Part shown: one piece after another, positions 16,338 through 25,034 of the stretch | Layout: every line of letters begins with the position of its first letter | Position numbering within the stretch: position 1 is the stretch's first letter | NCBI RefSeq assembly: GCF_013033515.1 | Contig: NZ_WQEG01000001.1 | Span: forward strand, 682,001 to 746,000 | DNA: 64,000 nucleotides | Direction: 5' to 3' | Source of the DNA: Ruegeria sp. HKCCA6707 | GTDB lineage: Bacteria > Pseudomonadota > Alphaproteobacteria > Rhodobacterales > Rhodobacteraceae | Translations under genes and position numbers: made by a program | The notes under the pieces: model-generated | What the model was told of the DNA's origin: nothing | The model's database searches: none | Seen by the model: the letters and a program-made list of their open reading frames with translations, nothing else

Positions 16338-17495
16338 TCAGTCTTGGAGCTTGAAAGCCACGATCTCATGGGACAATCCGCGAATGGAATGATAGCCGGC
16401 TGACTGCATTTTTCGTGTCATCCGCTCTGCAACGCTCTGTGTCACCAGTATCTTTTCGTCGAGTTTCTTACACAGGTCCTGAATACGACTTGCCACGTTC
16501 ACAGCTTGACCGACGACGGTGAAGTCCAAGCGATCAGGGCTGCCGATGTTGCCAAAGGTAACTCGGCCGAAATCGATGCCGATTACAAATTCTATTGCCT
16601 CGGTTTCCTTGTCTGCGGCGGTTTCATTGTAATCGCTTAGGTTGGCCAGAGCTTGTTCTGCCGCCTGCACCGCAGATATGCATGAGGCTTCCGCGTTATC
16701 ATCGACATTGAAAACAGCAAGTATGCCGTCTCCCATGAATTTGAGAACGTCACCCCCGTTATTCTGGATGGGTGTTACCACCATCTCAAAGTACTCTCCC
16801 ATCATGCTAAGCAAGTCGTCTTCGGACCAGGAAGAGGCTTTCTCAGTAAAGCCACGCAAATCTGCAAATAGGATAGCGGCAGAAACTGTTCTGTGCTCTC
16901 CGCGCCTGATATGCCCCTGGCCGACTTCTTCGGCGGGACCGTGGCCCAGATAGGTTTGAAGAAGGCTCTTTTGCGAATGACGCATCGCAATGGGTTCCAA
17001 AGCAGCCGCAAGTGCGTATCGCGTCTTTTCAATGAATTGGATGTGCTCATCCGAAAACCCTGCATCCGCATTCGAGGTGAAACTGGTGCCCTGAACCGAC
17101 CCGTTGCCGTGCTCCAGCGGGATGGCCAGAAAATCGGTAGCACCGGTTTCGACCAGCTCGGTATAGATGGGATGTTCTGTCCGAAGGTCCAGATCAATCA
17201 AACGTTTGCGCAACGGCCGCCGCTGCGTGACCACATATTCGAAGGGGCTGCCGTGCCAGGCACCGGTCGACAAAATCGTGGTCGGCACCGTGTATCGGCG
17301 GGTTTCTTCTGGGGTCCATATGATCCCCCATGCGCTAAGCAAAGGGTTGGAGTAGTTCTGTGCGATCCGTGCGCGGGCCAAGGGCACGCCCTGAGCGGTC
17401 AATCCTTCGCAATAGCCTTTGACAATCAGCCTCTCGTCGCCCAGCAGGCGGCCATCGGAAATCAACCAGTGGTTCAGGTGATCAGTCTCGGTCAC
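16338..17495 (-). CDS. Class III adenylate/guanylate cyclase with N-terminal sensor domain
   Basis: This is a 385-residue protein. The C-terminal half is a class III nucleotidyl cyclase domain with both metal-binding aspartates (ILFADLRGFTEKAS and VLKFMGDGILAVF) and the later segment FTVVGQAVNVASRIQ. The N-terminal ~190 residues resemble a GAF-like sensory module found in roseobacter cyclases (the part around FEYVVTQRRPLRKRL and TDFLAIPLEHGNG). No membrane segment is evident, so it is a soluble cyclase, probably producing cAMP. The start is GTG at 17495 with a weak ribosome site. It stands alone, diverging from an AraC regulator. Confidence 0.9.
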   Translation of the reverse strand: MTETDHLNHWLISDGRLLGDERLIVKGYCEGLTAQGVPLARARIAQNYSNPLLSAWGIIWTPEETRRYTVPTTILSTGAWHGSPFEYVVTQRRPLRKRLIDLDLRTEHPIYTELVETGATDFLAIPLEHGNGSVQGTSFTSNADAGFSDEHIQFIEKTRYALAAALEPIAMRHSQKSLLQTYLGHGPAEEVGQGHIRRGEHRTVSAAILFADLRGFTEKASSWSEDDLLSMMGEYFEMVVTPIQNNGGDVLKFMGDGILAVFNVDDNAEASCISAVQAAEQALANLSDYNETAADKETEAIEFVIGIDFGRVTFGNIGSPDRLDFTVVGQAVNVASRIQDLCKKLDEKILVTQSVAERMTRKMQSAGYHSIRGLSHEIVAFKLQD

Positions 17496-17740
17496 TGTAG
17501 TCTCACATTCTTGATCCGCGACGATACTTTAACTGTCACTGGCGTTCGACCAGCCACGTTGGATATCGACCACCTAAAACGTCAGTAAGGTGTTTGACCC
17601 GGTATCTGTTGGCACCGGTATCCAATGTTGTCTGCACAGCCAAGACCTGCAAATCTGTCTATGTCGCCAGCCGGAGCCGCTTATTGCCTCTAAGATATGC
17701 TGATATCTATCCGTCGGAACCGTTGCTGAACAGTGATGCG

Positions 17741-18571
17741 ATGCAGCGCCCTTCAGCGGCGGGCCTGATGTCGGTGCGGTATTTTCGGGCCGAACCTGAC
17801 CGGATGCCGGAAGAGGTGTTTACGGAACATCATGTCCTTCTGAACCTGCAGGAAAAGGGACATCGCGTTCAGAATTGGCGGGATGGGACACTGCGGGATT
17901 TCACCTTTTGCAAGGACGAGGTCATCGTGACCCCGGCAGGCATGCGGTCCGGTTGGCGCTGGTACGGGCGATCCGACGTGATCGTGATTACCTTGCATCC
18001 GGACAAAGTCCGACACTTCGCGCAGTCTGAACTTGGCATGCTCCTGGCTCCGGAGCAGTTTCACGATCAGCCGCAGTTTTCCGATCCCGACTTATGTGCC
18101 GCAGGCGTTATCCTTCGCGATGCGCTGGCAACGGACGATATGTCCTCGGCGGTGATGTTCGAAGCCATGAGCCGGGTGTTTTTGGTCAAACTTCTGCAGA
18201 AGTACGGCAAACGCCGAGCTGAAGAGGTTGAGCTGTCTGCGCGCTTTACGGCTCAGCACTATCAACGGGTGCTGGCCTATGTTCAGAACCATTTGGATCA
18301 AACTATCTCTGTCGATCAACTGGCCTCTGAGGCGGGCATGAGCCCCTCGCATTTTGCGCGCGTTTTCAAAGAGACGCTGGGCTCGACCCCCATGCAATAT
18401 GTTATGGCTTACCGGGTCGAACAGGCGATGAAGATGATGGAAGATCCCGCCCGCCCACTGGGCGATATCGCCCTGGCATGCGGATTTTCAGACCAGGCGC
18501 ATTTCACGCGCAGTTTCAAACAGGTGGTGGGCCAGACCCCGCGCGCATTCCGCGCTGCAAAAGCTGTGTAA
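17741..18571 (+). CDS. AraC family transcriptional regulator
   Basis: The C-terminal ~100 residues form a double helix-turn-helix AraC domain (QTISVDQLASEAGMSPSHFARVFKETLGSTP, then LGDIALACGFSDQAHFTRSFKQVVGQTPRAFR). The N-terminal half is a cupin-like sensory domain (DEVIVTPAGMRSGWRWYG). The start is uncertain: the open frame runs from 17594, but the family fold begins near MQRPSAAG, so ATG 17741 (276 residues) or 17768 is most likely. It precedes two genes for exported proteins on the same strand and may regulate them. Confidence 0.85.
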   Translation: MQRPSAAGLMSVRYFRAEPDRMPEEVFTEHHVLLNLQEKGHRVQNWRDGTLRDFTFCKDEVIVTPAGMRSGWRWYGRSDVIVITLHPDKVRHFAQSELGMLLAPEQFHDQPQFSDPDLCAAGVILRDALATDDMSSAVMFEAMSRVFLVKLLQKYGKRRAEEVELSARFTAQHYQRVLAYVQNHLDQTISVDQLASEAGMSPSHFARVFKETLGSTPMQYVMAYRVEQAMKMMEDPARPLGDIALACGFSDQAHFTRSFKQVVGQTPRAFRAAKAV

Positions 18572-18685
18572 AGCAGGATCTTTCAAAAACGCAGCAGTCC
18601 GGTGCAAGTATCCCTGCCGCCGACAGCGTATCTCAGATGTCATCGGGCTCGTGCCCATCCAGACAGATTTTTGGGAGATACCGCT

Positions 18686-19639
18686 ATGAACACCCTCGCC
18701 CTGAACACCGCCGCAGCGTTGATGGCCTCGACAGCTGCAGTTGCGCAAGTTGAAACCCGCACCGTAACCTTTGAAAACAAAGGCGCCACGTTGTCCGGCA
18801 CGTTGTACTTGCCGGAAGAGCGCGGATCAGAACCGCTGCCCACGGTTGTTGTGACAGGCGCCTGGACATCGGTTCAGGAACAGATGCCCGCCAACTATGC
18901 GCGCGAGATGGCCGAACGCGGCTTTGCTGCCTTCACCTTTGATTTCCGCGGTTGGGGTAAATCAGGCGATCTGCCAAACAAAGTGCGCTTTGTTGAAAGC
19001 CCCGAAGCAAAGACATCTGACATCAAAGCCGCAATCGCATTTATTGCGACCCTGCCCGAAGTGGACGCTGATCACATCAACGGTCTGGGGATCTGCGCCT
19101 CGGCCGGGTACATGGTCGACGCGGTTTCCGGCAACCCGTTGGTCCAGCGGTTGGGTTTGGTTGCGCCCTGGTTGCAGAATCAAGAGATCGTCGAGGCCGT
19201 CTATGGCGGCGCAGAAGGTGTCGCCGGGTTGATCGAGGTGTCCCACGCGGCCGAAGCTGCAGGGGGGCAGATCATCCCTGCCGCAGGTCCCGAAGGTGCC
19301 GAAGGTGTGCTGATGCCGATCGGTGGATATTACTATGAGGCCGACCGTGGGGCGATCCCGGAATATGATGACAAGTGGAACAATGCGGGCTGGGAGGGTT
19401 GGCTGACCTATCACCCTGCCGACAATCCGCAGCGTTTGGACAAACCGCTGGCTATCGTGCACTCGGAAAGCGCGGCGATCCCGCAAGGCGTTCAGACCTT
19501 CCTTGCTGGCTTCGCAGGCGAGGCGACAGCGCAATGGCTGGAAGACGTCACGCAGTTCGATTTCTACGACAACCCCGAGGATGTCGCTCGCGCAGCAGAT
19601 ACCATCGCCGACCACTTCCGCGTCGGCTTGAATAACTAA
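18686..19639 (+). CDS. Exported alpha/beta hydrolase
   Basis: This is a 317-residue alpha/beta hydrolase with an N-terminal signal peptide ending near AAVAQ, hence periplasmic. The fold markers are LPTVVVTGAW (oxyanion strand), FTFDFRGWGKSG, the nucleophile region GLGICASAGYMV where Cys replaces the usual Ser of GxSxG (G-I-C-A-S), and a C-terminal histidine in ADHFRVG. The Cys at the elbow makes it resemble dienelactone-hydrolase-like enzymes. The ATG at 18686 has a GGGAGA site. It is followed by a perfect hairpin and another exported protein gene. Confidence 0.82.
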   Translation: MNTLALNTAAALMASTAAVAQVETRTVTFENKGATLSGTLYLPEERGSEPLPTVVVTGAWTSVQEQMPANYAREMAERGFAAFTFDFRGWGKSGDLPNKVRFVESPEAKTSDIKAAIAFIATLPEVDADHINGLGICASAGYMVDAVSGNPLVQRLGLVAPWLQNQEIVEAVYGGAEGVAGLIEVSHAAEAAGGQIIPAAGPEGAEGVLMPIGGYYYEADRGAIPEYDDKWNNAGWEGWLTYHPADNPQRLDKPLAIVHSESAAIPQGVQTFLAGFAGEATAQWLEDVTQFDFYDNPEDVARAADTIADHFRVGLNN

Positions 19640-19648
19640 GCCCCATTT

Positions 19649-19674
19649 GGACGCCGAATGATCATTCGGCGTCC
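19649..19674. other. Perfect 26-bp intergenic palindrome
   Basis: GGACGCCGAATGA is followed immediately by its exact reverse complement, giving a 13-bp stem with essentially no loop in the DNA (a short loop in RNA). It lies between the hydrolase and the SnoaL-like gene. No T-tract follows, so it is more likely an mRNA-stabilising or attenuating hairpin, or a protein site, than a simple terminator. Confidence 0.7.
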
Positions 19675-19698
19675 CCCCTGCATATTCGGAGCAACCTC

Positions 19699-20208
19699 AT
19701 GCGCAAAGAACTCACTTCCACACTTGCTGCTGTATCCGTGATCGGAACCGCTGCTTTCGCTGAACAACCCGCCAGCATTTCGACTGCGATCACCGATATC
19801 GCAGCAGGCGCAGACCGCCACGACTGGACCCGAGTGCGCGGTGCGTTTGCCGATACTGTCACGACGGATTACACCAGCCTATGGGGCGGTGACCCGGTCA
19901 CGCAGCCCGCTGACGAGCTTGTGGCGGGATGGTCTGCTTTTCTGCCCGGGTTCGACTCGACCCATCATATGGTAACCAATCATACGGTCACATCATTGTC
20001 CGATTCATCGGCCAGAGCGCAGGCCGATTTTACGGCAACCCATCATCTTGATGATGGATTGTGGGTGCTGGGTGGCCGTTATGACTATGAGCTTGTGAAA
20101 TCAAATGACCGCTGGCGCGTCACGTCGATGACCATGACCGCACTTTGGGAGACTGGGGATCGTAGTCTGGTCGCTCTTGCTGGCCAGCGCGCTGCCGAGG
20201 CGAATTAA
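19699..20208 (+). CDS. Exported SnoaL/NTF2-like protein
   Basis: This is a 169-residue protein with a cleavable signal peptide (MRKELTSTLAAVSVIGTAAFA). The mature part has the cone-shaped NTF2-like/SnoaL-like pattern: a first helix with AAGADRHDWTRVRGAFADTV, DYTSLWGGDP, a central TATHHLDDGLWVLGGRYDYEL strand pair and a WRVTSMTMTALW ending. Such domains may be isomerases, lyases or just ligand binders; none can be assigned here. A GGAGC site precedes the ATG. It lies 60 bp after the exported hydrolase and probably shares its transcript. Confidence 0.75.
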   Translation: MRKELTSTLAAVSVIGTAAFAEQPASISTAITDIAAGADRHDWTRVRGAFADTVTTDYTSLWGGDPVTQPADELVAGWSAFLPGFDSTHHMVTNHTVTSLSDSSARAQADFTATHHLDDGLWVLGGRYDYELVKSNDRWRVTSMTMTALWETGDRSLVALAGQRAAEAN

Positions 20209-20218
20209 AGGAAGGAGC

Positions 20219-20470
20219 ATCACAGGTCAGCGCATCGCACTCGTGACCGAAGCCAACTGCGGCATTGGAAAAGAGATTTCAGACCAATTGGCCCAAGACC
20301 ACAGATCAACGGTACTGATGTGCGCGCGATCTGGCAAAGGGGCGGCTTGCAACGAATGAGATAGGATAAGCGTCCAAGCCGCGCAATTGGATGTTTCCGA
20401 ACCCGGCTCCGTTGCGGCGGCTTTCGAGAAGATTGAAACCGCCTTGGCCGCCCCGATATTCTGATGATCG
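20219..20470 (+). pseudogene. SDR oxidoreductase remnant (start lost, internal stop, truncated)
   Basis: A ribosome site (AAGGAAGGAGC) is followed by ATC ACA GGT where an SDR gene would read ATG ACA GGT. The frame then gives QRIALVTEANCGIGKEI, a degraded Rossmann motif (normally VTGANRGIG), runs to a TGA at 20357-20359, and continues in the same frame with QLDVSEPGSVAAAFEKIE, the next SDR landmark. Homology stops near 20465, where a transposase remnant on the other strand begins. So the start codon is lost, one stop is acquired, and the last two thirds are missing. Confidence 0.7.
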
Positions 20471-20770
20471 ACCGCGCCAAAGCAAGTGTCGCCAGCTATT
20501 CACCTTCACCAACTCCTCATCAACATGCCGCTTCCACTTCGAAGAGGCGCTTGCGTGTTGCAACCGCTGCGTTCTGATCTCTAAAACACACATCGGGCCG
20601 AACCTGCTCGACCGATACCAGACTGCTTCGTAGCTGGCATCGAAACCGCATTCATGGAACTGATCTTCCATGTTCCGAAATGAAAGCGGAAACCGGGTAT
20701 AGCGCATCGCCGTCAGGCAGATGATCTCAGGTCTGGTATTGATCCATTCGAACGATGCGGGTCTTGCCAT
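20462..20770 (-). pseudogene. IS6-family transposase remnant
   Basis: The minus strand encodes PEIICLTAMRYTRFPLSFRN, EDQFHECGFDASYEAV, RFGPMCVLEIR and KRHVDEELVKVNSWRHLLWR. These align by eye with the N-terminal half of IS6/IS240-type transposases, which have a pattern like RFPLSxRxVEDLLxERGxxVSxET, then the first catalytic Asp in HLDEVFVKIxGxxHYLWRAVD. The reading frame then breaks: AVDH appears in another frame, consistent with a 2-base loss, and the remaining DDE region is absent. It abuts the SDR remnant, so an old insertion probably destroyed that gene. Confidence 0.65.
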
Positions 20771-20919
20771 TGGCAAACGCCACGTCACCGCCTGCCCCGC
20801 TTGAGCGAAGACCTTCCGACAAAACCTCTTGGATCGAGCCAGGCGCAGCCTCTTGTTCTTGATCTGTATCCTAAGCTACGCTTCGACAATCACGGAACCG
20901 AGGTCGCGTCAGAATTCCG

Positions 20920-22668
20920 ATGAAACGACGATTAACGACAATATTGGCCGCGGATATCGCTGGCTATTCGCGCCTTATGGCGGATGACGAAGAGGGTGTG
21001 ATTCAACGGCTGAGGGACGCCAGAGCCAAGGTGATAGATCCCGCAATTTCTGAACACCAAGGTCGGGTCGTGAAGACAATGGGAGACGGGTTTCTGGTCG
21101 AATTTGCCTCGCCAGTGGCCGCATTACGTGCTGCCCTCAAAGTGCAGGATGGTATGCGAACACGGCAAGCCGTGGAACCAGAAGAGCACCGCCTGAGGTT
21201 TCGTGTTGGCATAAACCTTGGCGATGTGGTGATCGATGGCGACGACGTGCTGGGTGACGCCGTGAACATAGCAGCCCGGCTTGAGAGTTTGTCACCGGTT
21301 GGTGGCATTTGTATCTCGCGCCAAGTGCGGGATCAGGTCGAAGGACGCATAGATACTGCTATCACGTCGCTGGGGCTGCAATCGGTTAAGAATATTCCAA
21401 ATCCCGTAGAAGTCTGGTGCGTAAATGTAGATGGTGCCGACCCCCTGCCCGCCTCACAGACCAGCCGCGACGTCCCCAGCGTTGCCGTGCTGCCTTTCGA
21501 AATCAACACTGACGACCCGGATCAACAATTTCTTGCATCAGCATTGGTCGAGGACGTCACTGCTGCGCTGGGGCGTTTTCGACGGCTGGTCGTTATTTCT
21601 CCAAGCTCGGTTCGCGCTGTGTATTCTAAAGACCAGAACGGCTCGGAACTCGGGAAAAAACTTGGTGCAAAATACGTTGTCGAGGGGTCGGTTCGCCGCG
21701 GCGGGAACCGTTTGCGCGTGTCCGCGCGATTGATCGGCGCGAGCGACGAAGAACAGGTTTGGGCCAACCACTGGGACCGGCCTGCAGACGATCTGTTCGA
21801 CATTCTCGATCAACTCACCGGTGCCATCGTTACAGGCGTCGAACCCGAGATCGGTGCCCATGAGCGTATGCTCGCCCGGCGCGCACCGACCCACAGCCTT
21901 TCAGCGTGGGAACTCTGTCAACGCGCCTACGCGATATTTGCGCGTGCCACACCCGAGGCAATGGCGGAGTCGGACCCGATATTTGAAGCGGCCATCAAAG
22001 CAGATCCGGGCTTCGCCCTGCCAAAGGCACTTTTGGCGCGACAAAGGTATTTCTTGCTTCGGCTTGGTGTCGCAAAAGACCCTGCCGCTACGATGGCCGA
22101 GGGGCTGGAATTGGCCCAGTCAGCACTCGACATTGATCGACGCGAGGAAGAGGCTTACTGCGCAATCGCTCTCTTATATGGCGCGACAGGGCGCATGAAA
22201 GAAGCCGTGATCGCGGCGGATAACGGCCTTGCGCTAAACGACAATCATGCGGTGTTGCATCACGCCCGGGGCATCGCATCGCTGGGTTTGGCAGATTGGG
22301 ATGCAACGATTGCGCATGAGGAAAAAGCCCGACGCTTGAGCCCGCACGATCCGGTGATTTGGGCCTTTCTGACAACTGAAGCAGCCGGGCTGGTTTGCCG
22401 TGGTGGTGAAGGCGACCTCGAGGCCGCAGAAGAAAGATCACGTGAAGCGATGCTCGCAAACGACAAGGTATGGCATCCTCCCGCAGTAGCTGCGCTTTCG
22501 GCGGCGCGGCGCGGAGACCATGCCACTGCGCAAAAACTGATTGAACGCGCGAAAGAGACGTTGCCGATGTTCAGCGCATCAATGATAAGGCAGTCCCTGG
22601 GAAAAGGCGCGCAGACAGAGCCCTGGTCAAGCATTTCGGAAATGGTCGAGGACATGGGTTATCCTTGA
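20920..22668 (+). CDS. Adenylate cyclase with TolB-like and TPR domains
   Basis: This is a 582-residue protein. Residues 1-170 form a class III cyclase domain (ILAADIAGYSRLM with the first metal Asp, KTMGDGFLVEF with the second, DVLGDAVNIAARLES). Residues ~185-310 match a TolB-like N-terminal segment (PSVAVLPFEINTDDPDQQFLASALVEDV, AKYVVEGSVRRGGNRLRVSARL). From ~330 to the end there are tetratricopeptide-like helical repeats. This architecture is common in rhizobia and roseobacters, and the protein is soluble. Role: cAMP signalling with protein-protein contacts; the stimulus is unknown. Confidence 0.93.
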   Translation: MKRRLTTILAADIAGYSRLMADDEEGVIQRLRDARAKVIDPAISEHQGRVVKTMGDGFLVEFASPVAALRAALKVQDGMRTRQAVEPEEHRLRFRVGINLGDVVIDGDDVLGDAVNIAARLESLSPVGGICISRQVRDQVEGRIDTAITSLGLQSVKNIPNPVEVWCVNVDGADPLPASQTSRDVPSVAVLPFEINTDDPDQQFLASALVEDVTAALGRFRRLVVISPSSVRAVYSKDQNGSELGKKLGAKYVVEGSVRRGGNRLRVSARLIGASDEEQVWANHWDRPADDLFDILDQLTGAIVTGVEPEIGAHERMLARRAPTHSLSAWELCQRAYAIFARATPEAMAESDPIFEAAIKADPGFALPKALLARQRYFLLRLGVAKDPAATMAEGLELAQSALDIDRREEEAYCAIALLYGATGRMKEAVIAADNGLALNDNHAVLHHARGIASLGLADWDATIAHEEKARRLSPHDPVIWAFLTTEAAGLVCRGGEGDLEAAEERSREAMLANDKVWHPPAVAALSAARRGDHATAQKLIERAKETLPMFSASMIRQSLGKGAQTEPWSSISEMVEDMGYP

Positions 22669-23022
22669 TTTCCGATTTGTCATTTCAGCGTTCGCTTATC
22701 GAACCTGGAAGCTGGTAGACCCACAAAGCTCAGCAGTAGTCGCATTGTTGTGGTCTTCGGCACTGGACTGCCCAATGCCGAGATCCAATGTGGTTCGACT
22801 AAGCTGCACTCAAAAGCACCGGAGCTGTCATTCGCCGGTTTTCATTCCCCTGAACCCAACACCGTCGATAGGCCACAACCGGGTCGGCGCGCCAATGAGC
22901 GGGCAAAACCATCATTCGGCCTGTGAGTTTCTCTGGCGCAGAATTTGTCCGCCCGGAAAACGTACTCGCGCTTCATACTTCTTTGGATTTCCAGCCACCT
23001 CGAAAACCTGAGTTGGGTGCTC
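22669..23022. other. Intergenic region between convergent genes, nothing recognised
   Basis: About 350 bp between the cyclase and P450 genes, which converge. Open frames here lack ribosome sites and family features. No clear terminator hairpin with a T-tract was seen. Confidence 0.4.
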
Positions 23023-24195
23023 TTAGCGTCCGCCCCGCAATCGGACCGGCATTGACAAGGCCCCGCGAAACGCCCAGCCACCGAAGGGGACAGGGCCATC
23101 CAGGGATAGGTTCGGGAAGCGGGCAAAGAGTTTGGGCAGCGCAATATCCGCAATCAGCGTCCTTGAGGCCGCCGCTCCTGCACAAAAATGAGGTCCTGCC
23201 CCGAAGGCGATGGCTTTGCCAGTGTCGCGTGTCAGGTCGAAGCAGTCGGGATCTTCAAAGACGCGCGGGTCGCGATTGGCGGCGCCGAACATCAAAAAAA
23301 CGCGTTGTTCCGGAGCAAAGTCGTATCCAAGCACCCGCTCGGGCCGACCAACTTGACGCGGTGACATTCCGATGGGGGAGATCCAGCGCACATATTCTTC
23401 GAACGCATGTGCATAGTTTGCTGCACCGGATTGGATCATCGCGAATTGGTCGGGATGGGTGAGCAGTGCCCAAACAACGCCCGAGATCGCATCGCGAGGC
23501 TCGTTCTGGCCACCGGAAATCGTGAGTTTGATGTTGGCGCGCGCTGATTCCATGTTGAGGCCGGCGGCAAGCTGCACGGACAGAAGCGAGGTGTCGGGGG
23601 CAGCCTCCAGCTTGGACACCATCCGGTCGATATGCGCATCGATAAAGGACGTTGCGGCATGGCAGCGCTGTTCCACTTCGGGGTCGCCACCGTAATTGGC
23701 GCAGCCGTCTATCATGTGCTGGCTGACGCGATCCATCTCTTGCGCCGTCATTTCGGTTAAGCCTGTGATGACCTTCAGCGCCTCACCACAGACGGGCATC
23801 GCGTAGTCGCGCACCAGATCGCAGGTTTCGCGGTCCGCGAGGCTGTCGAGAACGCGGTCCGTTGCTTCGGCAAACTTATCGGCCCAGACCTGACGGACAG
23901 TTTTGGGGCTGAGCGCAGGAAAGATGATCTTGCGCTCAGCCATATGGTCATCGCCGTCTTTGCGCATCAGGTTTTCGCCCATCAGAACGGTCATCAGACC
24001 GCCCGGCTGCTTTGACGAAAAGACGTCGATGCGCTTTTCCTGCTCAAAAATATCGTCACGCCGCGTGATCAGCACCGCCCCCAGTTCAGGCACTTCGACC
24101 GCAGGCGCGATCTGTTGAATATGCTTCAGGTCCGGATAAGGGTCATTCCAGAACGCTTTCGGATCAATGGAATAGCTTGGGGCTTTGTCCAGCAT
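23023..24195 (-). CDS. Cytochrome P450 with atypical I-helix
   Basis: This is a 390-residue bacterial soluble P450. The heme-thiolate motif is FGAGPHFCAG with Cys338, and the ExxR pair is E267-R270 (EEYVR). The I-helix, normally AGxD/ETT, reads ISGGQNEPRDA (residues 227-236): the acid is E232 but the next residue is Pro instead of the conserved Thr used in O2 activation. Such a change is seen in P450s that do dehydration, peroxide or unusual chemistry. It is the last gene of a nitrilase/PPOX-flavoprotein/P450 operon, so aldoxime or nitrile metabolism is a candidate role (inference). ATG at 24195. Confidence 0.92.
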   Translation of the reverse strand: MLDKAPSYSIDPKAFWNDPYPDLKHIQQIAPAVEVPELGAVLITRRDDIFEQEKRIDVFSSKQPGGLMTVLMGENLMRKDGDDHMAERKIIFPALSPKTVRQVWADKFAEATDRVLDSLADRETCDLVRDYAMPVCGEALKVITGLTEMTAQEMDRVSQHMIDGCANYGGDPEVEQRCHAATSFIDAHIDRMVSKLEAAPDTSLLSVQLAAGLNMESARANIKLTISGGQNEPRDAISGVVWALLTHPDQFAMIQSGAANYAHAFEEYVRWISPIGMSPRQVGRPERVLGYDFAPEQRVFLMFGAANRDPRVFEDPDCFDLTRDTGKAIAFGAGPHFCAGAAASRTLIADIALPKLFARFPNLSLDGPVPFGGWAFRGALSMPVRLRGGR

Positions 24196-24235
24196 GGTGC
24201 GTTCCTCCCTCTGCGGCATGCTATTGTAGTGCCGA

Positions 24236-24925
24236 TCAGGACGTGCCGTCCATGATCTTGCCCATGTATTCTTCTTCGGTGATTGTGCCGCCGTTTTCGG
24301 CGGCTTTGCCTTGGTCGTCTTCGTGCAGAAAGTCCTGGATCGGTTCGATCCGTTTCCAGGCCGGGAAAGGTTGGTTGCCTTCGGCGTCGGGCACGTAGAT
24401 CGAGTGCGGCTCGGTTCGTTTGTGTTTGTGGATGTAACGCGCACAGTTCTGGAAGACGCGTGTGACCTCGACCACGGCAACCATGTTGCAGCCCGGGAAA
24501 TGGGCCATCAGTTCGGGGTCTTTCAAAAGCTTCGCCTCGCCCTGAACGCGGATGCGCCAAGGTGTCTCGAAGTCCATGAACAGCATGCCGATCTTGGATG
24601 CGGCGTCGATATTGCCCATCGAAAGCCACATGCCATTGCCATCATAGTTCGGAAACACAAGCCGGTTGTCGCCCAGTGATTTCACAAAGCCCACGGGCCC
24701 GCCCTTGTAGGACACCGTCGGCTCGCCCTGTGCTGTGACCGTAGACAGAAAGAAATAGTCGCGACTTTCGATATAGTCGATGTGATACTCTTCCAACTCA
24801 TCGCGGACGATGGCCTGAATGACGGCATGAGACAGTTTGGTGTGGCCATGCGAGTCCTGCAGCTTGCGCTGCTGGTCGGTGTAGAACTCTTCATGCGTTG
24901 GAATTGCGGGTGTTGGGTCTGTCAT
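24236..24925 (-). CDS. Pyridoxamine-phosphate-oxidase-like FMN-binding protein
   Basis: This is a 229-residue split-barrel flavoprotein of the PPOX-like family. Visible segments are ESRDYFFLSTVTAQGEPTVSYKGGPVGF, NRLVFPNYDGNGMWLSMGNI, and TPWRIRVQGEAKLLKDPELM, typical of FMN-binding PPOX proteins. The ATG at 24925 follows an AAGGAGGG site. It sits 40 bp upstream of the P450 and 110 bp downstream of the nitrilase, all on the same strand. It may supply reduced flavin or handle a reactive intermediate for this pathway; the reaction is unknown. Confidence 0.87.
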   Translation of the reverse strand: MTDPTPAIPTHEEFYTDQQRKLQDSHGHTKLSHAVIQAIVRDELEEYHIDYIESRDYFFLSTVTAQGEPTVSYKGGPVGFVKSLGDNRLVFPNYDGNGMWLSMGNIDAASKIGMLFMDFETPWRIRVQGEAKLLKDPELMAHFPGCNMVAVVEVTRVFQNCARYIHKHKRTEPHSIYVPDAEGNQPFPAWKRIEPIQDFLHEDDQGKAAENGGTITEEEYMGKIMDGTS

Positions 24926-25034
24926 CGGCCCCTCCTTGATAGACTGCGTTCTGAGATGATCAGCGACGTGGCCCCAAGAGCGGCCGTCAGCGATTTCTCG
25001 ACGACGGCCGCGTAACCACGAGGTCAACGATGCA

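Noticed and set aside
17594-17740. Longer N-terminus of the AraC regulator
   Set aside because: TTG start without a ribosome site and a basic, low-complexity leader that precedes the normal fold.
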